A stretch of DNA of 64,000 bases. Origin: Clostridium sp. 1001271B_151109_B4. GTDB taxonomy: Bacteria; Bacillota; Clostridia; Clostridiales; Clostridiaceae. The notes under the pieces were generated by a model. The model made no database searches. It worked only from the letters and a program-made list of their open reading frames with translations, and was not told where the DNA came from. Each line of letters starts with the position of its first letter. The stretch's first letter is position 1. Made by a program: the position numbers and the translations under genes. Where the stretch lies: the NCBI RefSeq assembly GCF_015670405.1, contig NZ_JADPBQ010000008.1, positions 62,001 through 126,000 on the forward strand, in the 5' to 3' direction. This document shows, piece after piece, positions 43,818 through 52,669 of this stretch.

Positions 43818-45116
43818 TTGAAAGTAATGCAGTTTATATATTATGTTATTGAATTAATAATTTGTATATTTAATATAGGTACTATTTTGTATTTTTTTGA
43901 TAATGTACCAAATTACAATAAGACACTTAAGAGTAGTACTAGAATAGTATATACTATAGTACATTTCCTTTTTTTATATTTAGGAACCTATATAGGGAGT
44001 GTTTTTGCAATTATAGGGTATTACAGCATACTGTTAGTATTCGGAATTTATATAAAGGGGAGAATGAAGTTAATAAGTTTATTTTGGATAATTCAATTTG
44101 TGTCAAATTGTTTATCTGTATATTTTATAGTATATACTTTAGGAATGTTATTAAAAAAGCACACTATATTAGCATTATATAATGAAAGTTATTTATTAAA
44201 TAAAAGTTTATATTTAATTTGTATATTATTACAGATTTTTATTATAAAATTTCATATAAAGCGAAAAGATTTTATTGAAAAACTTAGTAATAGTCAAATA
44301 TTAATATCGAGTTTTATATTTATAATAATACAATTGTGTTTAATTATTCAATTATTAGATAATATAGGTATTGATCCTTTTAATACAATTTATAAAGCTG
44401 GAATAAGTATACTATTATGTTGCGTGAATGGTTTTTTTTATAAAATTTTAATAATTCTTTCTAAAGAAATTGAAGAAAAATATTTATTAGAAATGAGTAT
44501 TAAACAAATAGAATTAGAAGAAAAATATATAAAAGAAATATCTGAAATATATACTGATATAAAATCTTGGAAACATGACTATAGAAACAATATAAATGTT
44601 ATTTGTAACTTAGCAATCGCAAATGAACATAAGAAGTTGTTTGAGTATATTGAGGAATTAGATAAAGAAATAATGATTACTGAAGCTGTAATTTATACTG
44701 GAGATTTTCTTATAGATTCAATAATAACATCTAAATATTTATATGGAAATAGCAAAAAAATTAAATTTAATATTAAAGCTGAAAAAATACGAAGAAGAAA
44801 TATTTCAGATTTTGATATAAATACAATTCTTGGTAATATATTAGATAATGCTATAGAAGGTGCATTAAAATCTAAGAAAAAGAAAATATACATTGATATA
44901 TTTGAAAAAAATAATAATATTGTTTTTAAAATTAAAAATACTTTTGATGGAAAGATAAAAAAAATCAATGGAAATTACATAACCACAAAAGAAGGAAGCA
45001 TTCATGGATTAGGAATACATAGAGTAATAAGAACTGTAAATAAATATAATGGAGTTATTTATATGAGTAATGAGGAGAATATTTTTGAAAACAAAGTAAT
45101 AATCCCTATAAAATAA
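43818..45116 (+). CDS. AgrC-like GHKL sensor histidine kinase
   Basis: The protein of about 430 residues has six predicted membrane segments (first about 205 residues) and a cytoplasmic kinase of the HPK10/AgrC class. The H-box is SWKHDYRNNINVI, the N-box is NTILGNILDNAIEGALKSKKKK, and the C-terminal G-box is GSIHGLGIHRV. AGGAG at 43809-43813 lies 4 nt before a TTG (43818) and 13 nt before an ATG (43827), so the start is uncertain; an ATG at 43794 lies upstream of that site. It most likely signals to the LytTR regulator. No agrB or agrD was found in the window. Confidence 0.87.
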   Translation: MKVMQFIYYVIELIICIFNIGTILYFFDNVPNYNKTLKSSTRIVYTIVHFLFLYLGTYIGSVFAIIGYYSILLVFGIYIKGRMKLISLFWIIQFVSNCLSVYFIVYTLGMLLKKHTILALYNESYLLNKSLYLICILLQIFIIKFHIKRKDFIEKLSNSQILISSFIFIIIQLCLIIQLLDNIGIDPFNTIYKAGISILLCCVNGFFYKILIILSKEIEEKYLLEMSIKQIELEEKYIKEISEIYTDIKSWKHDYRNNINVICNLAIANEHKKLFEYIEELDKEIMITEAVIYTGDFLIDSIITSKYLYGNSKKIKFNIKAEKIRRRNISDFDINTILGNILDNAIEGALKSKKKKIYIDIFEKNNNIVFKIKNTFDGKIKKINGNYITTKEGSIHGLGIHRVIRTVNKYNGVIYMSNEENIFENKVIIPIK

Positions 45117-45256
45117 AAAATTATATTTATTAAAAATAAAGGTTGATATTTTAAGTAATCACCTCTCTTAAATAAATGTCACAATATATATTATATACGG
45201 ATAATTTAAAAAGGCAGTGTTATAAAATAACAAATTAAGAGATTACAAAATAATAA

Positions 45257-45293
45257 AATGCAGCTATCCTAGATATGGAAGGATAGCTGCATT
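45257..45293. terminator. Terminator between convergent GHKL kinase and TPR genes
   Basis: AATGCAGCTATCCT (45257-45270) pairs perfectly with AGGATAGCTGCATT (45280-45293). The T-rich side is best on the minus strand, so it mainly ends the TPR gene transcript. Confidence 0.85.
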
Positions 45294-45315
45294 AATTATT
45301 TAAATAGAGATAATT

Positions 45316-47379
45316 TTACTGGTTCACGAGGCCATGCTTAAATTTAGTAATAAAATTTAATAGTGTATTTTTGGTTTTACTACTTAAAGATAAAGAGTAC
45401 CTTTCAGGATTTTCGATGACACTTATAGGAATAATTACTTTTTTCTTACCTGATAATCTATCATTAATATTTTTTAAGTATATATTAACAAATTTTAAAT
45501 TTGAATTAAGCTTGGCCAATTTTTTAAAATATTTTTTTGCATTTATTAAATTATTGGTATAGTAAAAGCTTATTGCATATTTAGTTAAAAAATCTTCATT
45601 GTCTAATAATAAACTACCAGCTGGAGTATTTACACTTTTATTTAAGTAAAAAAGTGCTTCTTTATAATTTTCAATTTTAGTTAATAATAAAGCCAAACTA
45701 CATATAGAGTAATAATCATCATCCTTAAATGAAAGGGCGAGTTTATAGTATTTAATTGCTTCATCATATGAATTATTATTTAAATAGTATTGTCCATATA
45801 TTTTATATAGTTCAAAATCACCATTAAATAAATTTAGAGCAGCATTTAAATATTCTTCAGCATTTTTAGAATCAGAGTAAACAGAATCATAGGCTAAAGA
45901 GCGTAACTCAATATATTCTTCTAAATTATATGACTCAATATATTTTAATGAATCGTAGCTTAATGATTCACTAAAATATAATTTGTTAAATAATATATCT
46001 ATTCTTAAAGAAGGATAAATAGACAATAATTCGTTATGCCTTGATGTCCATTTAAAGTGAATGTTTAAGAAATCATAAATATTTTTAGGAATATTTTTAT
46101 TAGTAGTTATAAATTTTATAGTTTCTTGTTCAAATAAATAAAATAATGATTCATCTGAAGCAATAGGTAATGCAAATAGCGCTTTCCAACTATCTTCGTT
46201 TATTCTTAGTGAAAAATCGTTATATATTTCTTTAAGTTTGTAATTAAAAGGATCTATATAATGATTAATATACTTCTTATATATTGGAGTAGATAAATTA
46301 TCTGAAGTATCATCAGTAGAAATTTTATTTTTAATGCTTTCCAATTCAAATCTTATAGATAAATCCCAAGGACGTAAAGTAAGTAATAAATCATATAAAT
46401 ATTTGGCTTTTTGTAATTCATAAGAATAATGATAAGAATGGGCCAAATCTATAATTGCTTCCATATCAATTGAATTTCTAAGAAGTTTTATATAGCGTTC
46501 TAAATAAGAAATTGCACTTGAATATTGATTGTTTACAGTTAGTAAATGCCCGAATTTTGAGAGGCTATACAAATCATTACAGTTGATATTAATAGCTTCT
46601 CTAAAATAATTTAATGCCATAAGATTATCATTTTTATTTAAATAATAAGTTCCTATGATTTTCACTAAATCTAAATCCTTTGTGTAGATAGAATACGCAG
46701 CAAATAGGCATTCTTTTTCAGGATTTAAATTATTATTTTGTAATGATAAATATGATTTCTCTCTAAGTTCAAGATATTCATCAAGTTTTTCTGCGTTTAT
46801 ATCATCTAGGTAGTTATATGTTAATGGAAGAGGATTTTCTATGTAATTAATTAGAGAATCCACTAATTCTGATGAAAGTTTTGTTTTTAACTTGATCTTA
46901 TTACTTGTCCATTTAAATTTAGAATCTAATAATTGATATACTTTATTAGGTAAATATTTATGTGAATTTAAATATTTAATAAGTTCTATATTTAAAGAAT
47001 CAAAAGAAGACGAAGTTTCTAAAACTGCTGAAGTTAACAAATTAATCCAAGGCTCAAGTTTGAATCTAAGCAAAGGATTTGTATAGATTTCATCAACTTT
47101 AATAATAAACTTTTCAATGGTATCAATAGATTTACTATCCATAGATGAGTTGATTACTGCTGATAAAATATCATAATTAGAACTTCCTAATAAAGATAAG
47201 TTTAAATCACTAATTGATACTTTAGCTAAAGATAAAGCTTTATTATATGCTGATTTTAAAGTTTTAAAATCAATATTGTGATTATTAAAATTTTTAGAAT
47301 TACTTAAGTTAGAATAAGCCTCTTTAATTTTATCGATATTTTTAGTAGGGGTTATACCTAATACTGTCCAACAACTCAT
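45316..47379 (-). CDS. Large TPR protein with J-domain-like N-terminus
   Basis: The 687-aa soluble protein begins SCWTVLGITPTKNIDKIKEAY, the helix I-II pattern of a J domain, but the HPD motif is missing. The rest is helical with tetratricopeptide repeats in two blocks. Two segments of about 170 residues look duplicated, each with FKWTS followed by an EYIELR or EYLELR motif, a KIxGxYYLN TPR and SLALLLT or SKFGHLLT. I do not recognise a named family. AGGAGGAT precedes the ATG. It may be a scaffold or co-chaperone; no partner gene is adjacent. Confidence 0.75.
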   Translation of the reverse strand: MSCWTVLGITPTKNIDKIKEAYSNLSNSKNFNNHNIDFKTLKSAYNKALSLAKVSISDLNLSLLGSSNYDILSAVINSSMDSKSIDTIEKFIIKVDEIYTNPLLRFKLEPWINLLTSAVLETSSSFDSLNIELIKYLNSHKYLPNKVYQLLDSKFKWTSNKIKLKTKLSSELVDSLINYIENPLPLTYNYLDDINAEKLDEYLELREKSYLSLQNNNLNPEKECLFAAYSIYTKDLDLVKIIGTYYLNKNDNLMALNYFREAININCNDLYSLSKFGHLLTVNNQYSSAISYLERYIKLLRNSIDMEAIIDLAHSYHYSYELQKAKYLYDLLLTLRPWDLSIRFELESIKNKISTDDTSDNLSTPIYKKYINHYIDPFNYKLKEIYNDFSLRINEDSWKALFALPIASDESLFYLFEQETIKFITTNKNIPKNIYDFLNIHFKWTSRHNELLSIYPSLRIDILFNKLYFSESLSYDSLKYIESYNLEEYIELRSLAYDSVYSDSKNAEEYLNAALNLFNGDFELYKIYGQYYLNNNSYDEAIKYYKLALSFKDDDYYSICSLALLLTKIENYKEALFYLNKSVNTPAGSLLLDNEDFLTKYAISFYYTNNLINAKKYFKKLAKLNSNLKFVNIYLKNINDRLSGKKKVIIPISVIENPERYSLSLSSKTKNTLLNFITKFKHGLVNQ

Positions 47380-47914
47380 AACTATAAATTATCCTCCTAT
47401 TCATCAAATTTTTAAATTATTATGTAAATTATAGATAAGAAAAATTGGTGAAAAATATAAAAAATACTATATACATATTCTATAATAAATAGAAAATAAT
47501 GTAAAAGTAAATAAAGACAAATATTTTTACATTATTTTCAAGAGTTCAATAAATAATATGAGGAGAATAGGAGAAATTGTGAAAAGGTGTAAAAATAAAA
47601 AAATAAAAAGTATAAATATTGAAAAATATAAAGAATTTAGGGAGAAAAAATATTAACGAAATTTATTAATATAATAAGTTTTTTTGATAAGTAAAGAGAA
47701 AAGTGACCAGTGTAATAATACTTCAATATAAGAAAAAATATATAAAATGTATATTATAAGAAATGGCGAGTGTAAAAAGTATATGGAAGAAATTTAAAAT
47801 AATAAAAAATAAATTATTTAAATAATATTTAAAAATAATTTTTAATATGTACAAAAAAATAAAAAGTAGTAGTATAATTGTATTATATACATATTTAAGA
47901 AGATGGAGAATAAA
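47380..47914. other. Long AT-rich intergenic region
   Basis: This spacer separates the divergent TPR and kinase genes. AATGTAAAA and TTTTACATT (about 47498-47534) form an inverted repeat that could be an operator. A 25-codon Lys-rich ORF from a GTG at 47579 was seen but is not convincing. A TATAAT at 47873-47878 is a likely -10 box for the downstream kinase. Nothing else was recognised. Confidence 0.5.
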
Positions 47915-49840
47915 ATGGGAAAACTTAAGAGGGGAATTTATGTTGCAATAATTTTATTTACAATAGTAGTAACAATAATAGAATCTAAAACTTATGATGT
48001 TAGAGCAACTAATAATAAGTTAAATATATTATTTATTAGTTCTTATGATTTTAATTTTATTTCTTTTGATGATCAAATATCGGGAATAAAAGATGCATTA
48101 AATAATAATGTAAATTTAAGAATTGAATATTTAGATTCAGAGGTAATAAGGAATGAAAAAAGTATAGAGAACTTTTATAATGTAATTAAATATACTATTG
48201 AAAATTATGAAAATTTTGATGCGGTTATTACTGGGGATGATGAAGCTCTTCAATTTGCTTTAAAATATAGAGAGGATTTGTTTAAAGGAATTCCAATTTC
48301 ATTTTTAGGCGTGGAAAAAGAGAGTTTATTAGAAAAAGCATTAGAATATTCCATGGTGTCTGGTGTTAGAGAGATGGAATCTATTTCAGAAAATTTAGAA
48401 TTAATAAAGAATAATCATCCTAATGTAAATAATATAGTATTTGTTAATGATAGCGGTAATAATTTTTATCCAGATATAGTGAAAGAATATTCAAATTTTA
48501 ATTTTAGTTCAATTATTACTGAAGATATTTCACAAGAAGAATTTCAAGATATAATATCAAAATTACAAGATGATACAGCTATAATATCTCTATATCCTGA
48601 TGAATTTAAGGGTGAAAAAGTTTTAAGTTATTTGGAAGTAAATAAAATAATAAGTGAATACGCAAATGATGTACCTATTTATAATATTCTAGAATATGGT
48701 ATCGGCACAGGTAGTATAGGAGGAAAGGTAGTTGACCATTATAAACAAGGTAAACTAGCAGGTCAAATAGTCATAAAATTATTGCAAGGAGAAGAGCCTT
48801 TAAGTATATTTATAGATGATGATAGTGCTAATAGTTATGTATTTGATTATAGTGTATTAAAGAAATATAATATTAGTAAAAAAAGTTTGCCTAAAAATTC
48901 AGTGATAATAAATGATCCAAGTGATATTATTAAGCAATATAAATTTGAAATATCACTAGTTATTGAATTTATTATTTTTTTAATATTTATTGTATGCATC
49001 TTAATTAAATATATATTTTCTAAAAGAAAATATGAAAAAAGGATATTAAAAGCTATGGAGGAGGCTGAAGAGGGTAATAAAATAAAATCTCATTTTATTG
49101 CCAATATAAGTCATGAGGTCAGAACCCCTGTTAATGTAATATTGTCTGCCGTTCAGCTATTAGAAGTAAATAAAACAACTGATCAGAATAAGTTAACTAT
49201 AATAAAAAACAACTGTTTTAGATTAATAAGATTAATAAATAATGTCATAGATGTTAGAAAGGTTGAGTTAGAAGACGTAAAATTAAAGCTAGTACATATT
49301 AATATTGTAAATTTCATAGAATCATTGGTAAACTCTATTTTACCATATGCGGAACATAAGAATTTAAGTGTGATATTTGATACAAATGAAGAAGATATAA
49401 TAATGAAAGTAGATGCTAACAAAATTGAAAGAACTATTTTAAATTTATTATCTAATGCAATTAAGTTTTCTAATGAAAATGGTATTATAAAAGTAAATTT
49501 AGAATTTACTGAAGAACTATTAAGAATTGTTATTGAGGATAATGGAATTGGGATAAATCCTGAAGATAAAGAAAGGATATTTGATAAATTTGTACAAGTT
49601 GATAAGAGTCTTACAAGAAATAATGAAGGATGTGGAATTGGATTAACTATTTCAAAATCCTTTGTAGAGCTACATAAGGGAGTAATTAAGGTTACTTCTG
49701 AAATAAATAAGGGAACGAAATTTATTGTAGAATTGCCAAAATTTGAGATGGATAAAGAAAGTGACCAACTCATTAAATTAAAGGAAAGTAAATTAAAAGA
49801 AGAAGCGGAAATTGAATTTTCTGATATATATATTTCTTAG
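47915..49840 (+). CDS. Orphan histidine kinase with binding-protein-like sensor
   Basis: The protein of about 641 residues has an N-terminal membrane anchor, then an extracellular domain of about 300 residues resembling an ABC substrate-binding protein (LNILFISSYDF, DAVITGDDEALQFA). A second membrane segment follows near residue 350. The HisKA domain has His400 in ISHEVRTPVNVILSAVQLL, and the HATPase domain has NLLSNAIKFSNENG and GCGIGLTISKSF. The tail is EIEFSDIYIS, shared with the kinase at 41.0 kb. GGAG 6 nt before the ATG at 47915 makes it preferable to the in-frame ATG at 47903. No response regulator is adjacent. Confidence 0.88.
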   Translation: MGKLKRGIYVAIILFTIVVTIIESKTYDVRATNNKLNILFISSYDFNFISFDDQISGIKDALNNNVNLRIEYLDSEVIRNEKSIENFYNVIKYTIENYENFDAVITGDDEALQFALKYREDLFKGIPISFLGVEKESLLEKALEYSMVSGVREMESISENLELIKNNHPNVNNIVFVNDSGNNFYPDIVKEYSNFNFSSIITEDISQEEFQDIISKLQDDTAIISLYPDEFKGEKVLSYLEVNKIISEYANDVPIYNILEYGIGTGSIGGKVVDHYKQGKLAGQIVIKLLQGEEPLSIFIDDDSANSYVFDYSVLKKYNISKKSLPKNSVIINDPSDIIKQYKFEISLVIEFIIFLIFIVCILIKYIFSKRKYEKRILKAMEEAEEGNKIKSHFIANISHEVRTPVNVILSAVQLLEVNKTTDQNKLTIIKNNCFRLIRLINNVIDVRKVELEDVKLKLVHINIVNFIESLVNSILPYAEHKNLSVIFDTNEEDIIMKVDANKIERTILNLLSNAIKFSNENGIIKVNLEFTEELLRIVIEDNGIGINPEDKERIFDKFVQVDKSLTRNNEGCGIGLTISKSFVELHKGVIKVTSEINKGTKFIVELPKFEMDKESDQLIKLKESKLKEEAEIEFSDIYIS

Positions 49841-49861
49841 TGAATAAAGTTGTAAAATATT

Positions 49862-49900
49862 AACCTACTCCAAGATATAGATAGGAGTAGGTTCTTTTCT
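49862..49900 (+). terminator. Terminator of the third kinase gene
   Basis: ACCTACTCC (49863-49871) pairs with GGAGTAGGT (49884-49892), followed by TCTTTTCT. Confidence 0.82.
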
Positions 49901-49998
49901 GTTAGAATATATGTAAAATTAATTATGCTAATTTGTGGTATAATTAATAGAATTATAAGATCAAAGTATAGGATATAATTTTATGGAGGAAACGTTAG

Positions 49999-50670
49999 AT
50001 GAAAATAAATATTAATAATATTAAAGCTATAATATTTGATATGGATGGAGTTATATTTGATACTGAATTGGTGTATTTAGAGATTTGGTCAAAAGTTTTT
50101 GAGAAATATGGATATAAGCTACAAAAGGAGGTTTATGCTGAGGTATTAGGAACAGGAAGGGAAAATGTAAAAAAAGTGTTTCTAAATAAGTATGGAAATG
50201 AGCTTCCAATAGATAAAATGTATAGGGAAAAGGATAAAGATTTAGAAAAAGCCGTAGATAAAGGTATTCCTTTAAAAGAAGGTGCTTATAAAATTTTATC
50301 TTATTTAAAGAATAATAATTACAAGATTGCATTAGCAACTTCGGCATCAAAGGAAAGAGCATTAAAGCAGTTGAGATATGCAGATATAGAAAAGTTTTTT
50401 GATATTATTGTATCAAGAGATGATGTAAAAGAGACTAAGCCTAATCCTGATATATTTTTAAAAGCAGCAAAAAAACTAAATGTTAATCCTAATGAATGTA
50501 TAGTAATTGAAGATTCTGGGGCTGGTATTAAGGCGGCATTTAATGCTGGAATGATAGCAATTCATGTTGTTGATTTAAAAGAACCTGATAATGAAATAAT
50601 AAGAGCCTGCTATAAAAGCTTTAATAATTTAAATGATATAAGAAAAGAAATTCAAATACTTAGGGGATAA
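49999..50670 (+). CDS. HAD-family phosphatase (beta-phosphoglucomutase-like)
   Basis: The 223-aa cytosolic enzyme has the HAD motifs: FDMDGVIFDTE with the nucleophile Asp, LATSASKERA, the Lys region KPNPDIFLKAAK, and VIEDSGAGIKAA. The cap domain is the helical subclass I type seen in beta-phosphoglucomutase and phosphoglycolate phosphatase. The exact sugar or nucleotide phosphate cannot be decided. GGAGG precedes the ATG and it stands between unrelated genes. Confidence 0.9.
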   Translation: MKININNIKAIIFDMDGVIFDTELVYLEIWSKVFEKYGYKLQKEVYAEVLGTGRENVKKVFLNKYGNELPIDKMYREKDKDLEKAVDKGIPLKEGAYKILSYLKNNNYKIALATSASKERALKQLRYADIEKFFDIIVSRDDVKETKPNPDIFLKAAKKLNVNPNECIVIEDSGAGIKAAFNAGMIAIHVVDLKEPDNEIIRACYKSFNNLNDIRKEIQILRG

Positions 50671-50722
50671 TAATTATAATAAGGCAATAATTTTATATAA
50701 TTATAAAAAAGGGGGAATTAAT

Positions 50723-51667
50723 ATGCTATTTAAGAATAAGAGTAATGAGATAAGAAGTGGTTGGAAGATATTGTTGGTATTTCTATTAACATATGGGTTA
50801 TCTTTTATTGTATCGATAATTCTAGGTATTGTTTTGGCGATAATAGAAAGTGTTATAGGTAATACAGAATATTTATTAACAGAAAATATAGATTCTATAG
50901 TAAATAGTGAATTAATATTCTTAGTTTCTGTAGTGTTAAGTAATGGTGTTAGTATAATTTCATGTATTATGGTGTGGAAATGGCTTGATAAAAAGAAAAT
51001 AAGAGAAATGGGATTAACATCTATTAAAAGAGGTAGGAACGAGTTTTTAGTAGGTTTAGGGGTTGGTGCTATCACTATTAGTATAGTTGCAGTAGGAATT
51101 ATATGTTTCGGAAATGTTGAATTTGTAAATCCAATAAATAAACCCAATATAAGTTTATCATTAATTTATGGGTTAATTTCATTTGTTTTTGTAGGTTTTG
51201 GTGAGGAGATATTATCTAGAGGATATATAATGAGTGTATTAAAGCAAACAAGGAGTAAGTGGGTTGTATTAGTGGGTCCTGCATTGATATTTGCAATGTT
51301 ACATTTAGCTAATAATGGAATAAGTATTTTGGCATTTATTAATTTGTTTTTAGTTGGTTTATTGTTTGCTTATATGTTTATGAAATCTAAAAATATTTGG
51401 ATGCCAATAGGATATCATATAACTTGGAATTATTTTCAAGGCTATATTTGGGGATTTGGAGTAAGTGGAAATGATGTTCAAGGATTATATAAAATTAAAA
51501 ATATTAGTGATAATATAATAAATGGTGGTGCTTTTGGACCGGAAGGTGGATTAATGGTTACAATTATCATTTGTTTAACTTTTGGATTTGTATACTGGTA
51601 TTATAAAGATGAAAACATAGATAATTTTATGGGGATTAAAATTAAGGAAATAATAGATTTGAAATAA
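50723..51667 (+). CDS. CPBP family intramembrane metalloprotease
   Basis: The 314-aa membrane protein has about eight hydrophobic segments and the Abi/CPBP motifs: GEEILSRGYIMS (EExxxR), then FAMLHLAN with a motif-2 His, and GYHITWNYFQG with the motif-3 His. Family members process prenylated or peptide substrates and often confer bacteriocin self-immunity in Gram-positives. No bacteriocin gene is adjacent. The gene stands alone with AAAGGGGG before the ATG and a bidirectional terminator after it. Confidence 0.87.
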   Translation: MLFKNKSNEIRSGWKILLVFLLTYGLSFIVSIILGIVLAIIESVIGNTEYLLTENIDSIVNSELIFLVSVVLSNGVSIISCIMVWKWLDKKKIREMGLTSIKRGRNEFLVGLGVGAITISIVAVGIICFGNVEFVNPINKPNISLSLIYGLISFVFVGFGEEILSRGYIMSVLKQTRSKWVVLVGPALIFAMLHLANNGISILAFINLFLVGLLFAYMFMKSKNIWMPIGYHITWNYFQGYIWGFGVSGNDVQGLYKIKNISDNIINGGAFGPEGGLMVTIIICLTFGFVYWYYKDENIDNFMGIKIKEIIDLK

Positions 51668-51684
51668 AAGTAAAAACTAAAAAA

Positions 51685-51729
51685 TTAACTACTTCCTAGA
51701 CAGTAAATTAGGAGGTAGTTAATTTTTTT
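51685..51729. terminator. Bidirectional terminator between CPBP and AraC genes
   Basis: TTAACTACTTCCTA (51685-51698) pairs with TAGGAGGTAGTTAA (51709-51722), with one G-U pair, and both flanks are T-rich on the appropriate strand. Confidence 0.85.
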
Positions 51730-52456
51730 ATTTTTTATTTTTTAAATATTCATCTCTGAATTCTAACGGAGTTTTTGAAGTAATTTTTTTAAACACTGTA
51801 CTAAAATAACTTTGATTATTATAGCCAACAGATAATGAAACATCAAGCAAGGAGAGATTAGGATTTTTTAATAATTCCTTGCTTTTTTCAATTTTGTAAT
51901 TATTTAAATAATTTATAAATGTGGAGCCGGTTTCTTTCTTAAAAACACTACAAAAGTAACATTTATTAATATTTAATTCATTACAGATATCATCTATTGA
52001 AATTTCATTACTATAATTTTTTTCGATATATTTAATAGCATGATTTACACATGGAGAATTATTGGTAGATGTTTTATCAACACAAATATGATTATCTATT
52101 ATATAAGAATGCAATTTTATTATGTTATTTAACCATTCTTCAGTAAGTGTATTAATAGCATCAGAATTATTAGTATCCTCATTAATAGTATATGGGCCTA
52201 GCAATAGATGCATTTTATTATTATCATAATGATTAAATGTAATGCAAGTAAAGGCAATATCATTAGTAATATTTAATGAGAATGTATTAGAAGAATAATC
52301 GCTATTTTTTAGTTTTTCTATAGCTTTTGATATATATAATGAATTATTAACTTTTGAATCATGATTATAAGTAAAAACAGTTTCAAATTTATGATTTAAA
52401 ACTAAGATAGGAACAGAAAGGCAATTAAAGAAACTAGTTAATATATTTGAAATCAT
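51728..52456 (-). CDS. AraC-family transcriptional regulator
   Basis: The 242-aa protein has a C-terminal AraC DNA-binding domain with two helix-turn-helix units (ISIDDICNELNINKCYFCSVF, then SLLDVSLSVGYNNQSYFSTVF, with the family end KKITSKTPLEFR). The N-terminal 130 residues carry no recognisable ligand domain. It is divergent from the heme uptake operon and may activate it. The AGGGGAGG site is about 12 nt from the ATG, longer than usual, so translation may be weak or start elsewhere. Confidence 0.85.
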   Translation of the reverse strand: MISNILTSFFNCLSVPILVLNHKFETVFTYNHDSKVNNSLYISKAIEKLKNSDYSSNTFSLNITNDIAFTCITFNHYDNNKMHLLLGPYTINEDTNNSDAINTLTEEWLNNIIKLHSYIIDNHICVDKTSTNNSPCVNHAIKYIEKNYSNEISIDDICNELNINKCYFCSVFKKETGSTFINYLNNYKIEKSKELLKNPNLSLLDVSLSVGYNNQSYFSTVFKKITSKTPLEFRDEYLKNKK

Positions 52457-52578
52457 TGAGATCGGTATCCTCCCCTTAAAAATTCTTTTTATTTTATAAA
52501 ATATAAAAATATTGTTAAAAAATATATAAATATTGTTGAAACATTTTAGTGAAATATATGATATTATTTATAAGTAAA

Positions 52579-52593
52579 TGAGAATCAATATCA
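52579..52593. promoter_or_regulatory. Fur box of the heme uptake operon
   Basis: TGAGAAT-C-AATATCA is a 7-1-7 inverted repeat close to the Fur consensus (TGATAAT-N-ATTATCA). It lies 77 bp before the NEAT surface protein start, within the divergent promoter region shared with the AraC-family gene. Iron-bound Fur would repress the operon. An upstream TTGAAA at 52536 may be the -35, but no -10 at ideal spacing is clear. Confidence 0.7.
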
Positions 52594-52669
52594 TTTATTA
52601 TGAGATATAATTTATGATATGTCAATGAAGATAAATGAATTTTGAAATAAATTTAGGGGGATAAGATTT

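Noticed and set aside
47579-47656. 25-codon Lys-rich ORF from GTG with a GGAG upstream
   Set aside because: Its composition follows the AT-rich background, and there is no terminator or conservation hint to support a gene.
49183-49773. 196-codon minus-strand frame opposite the third kinase
   Set aside because: Antisense to conserved HATPase sequence; Ser/Leu/Ile-rich composition is typical of a shadow frame.
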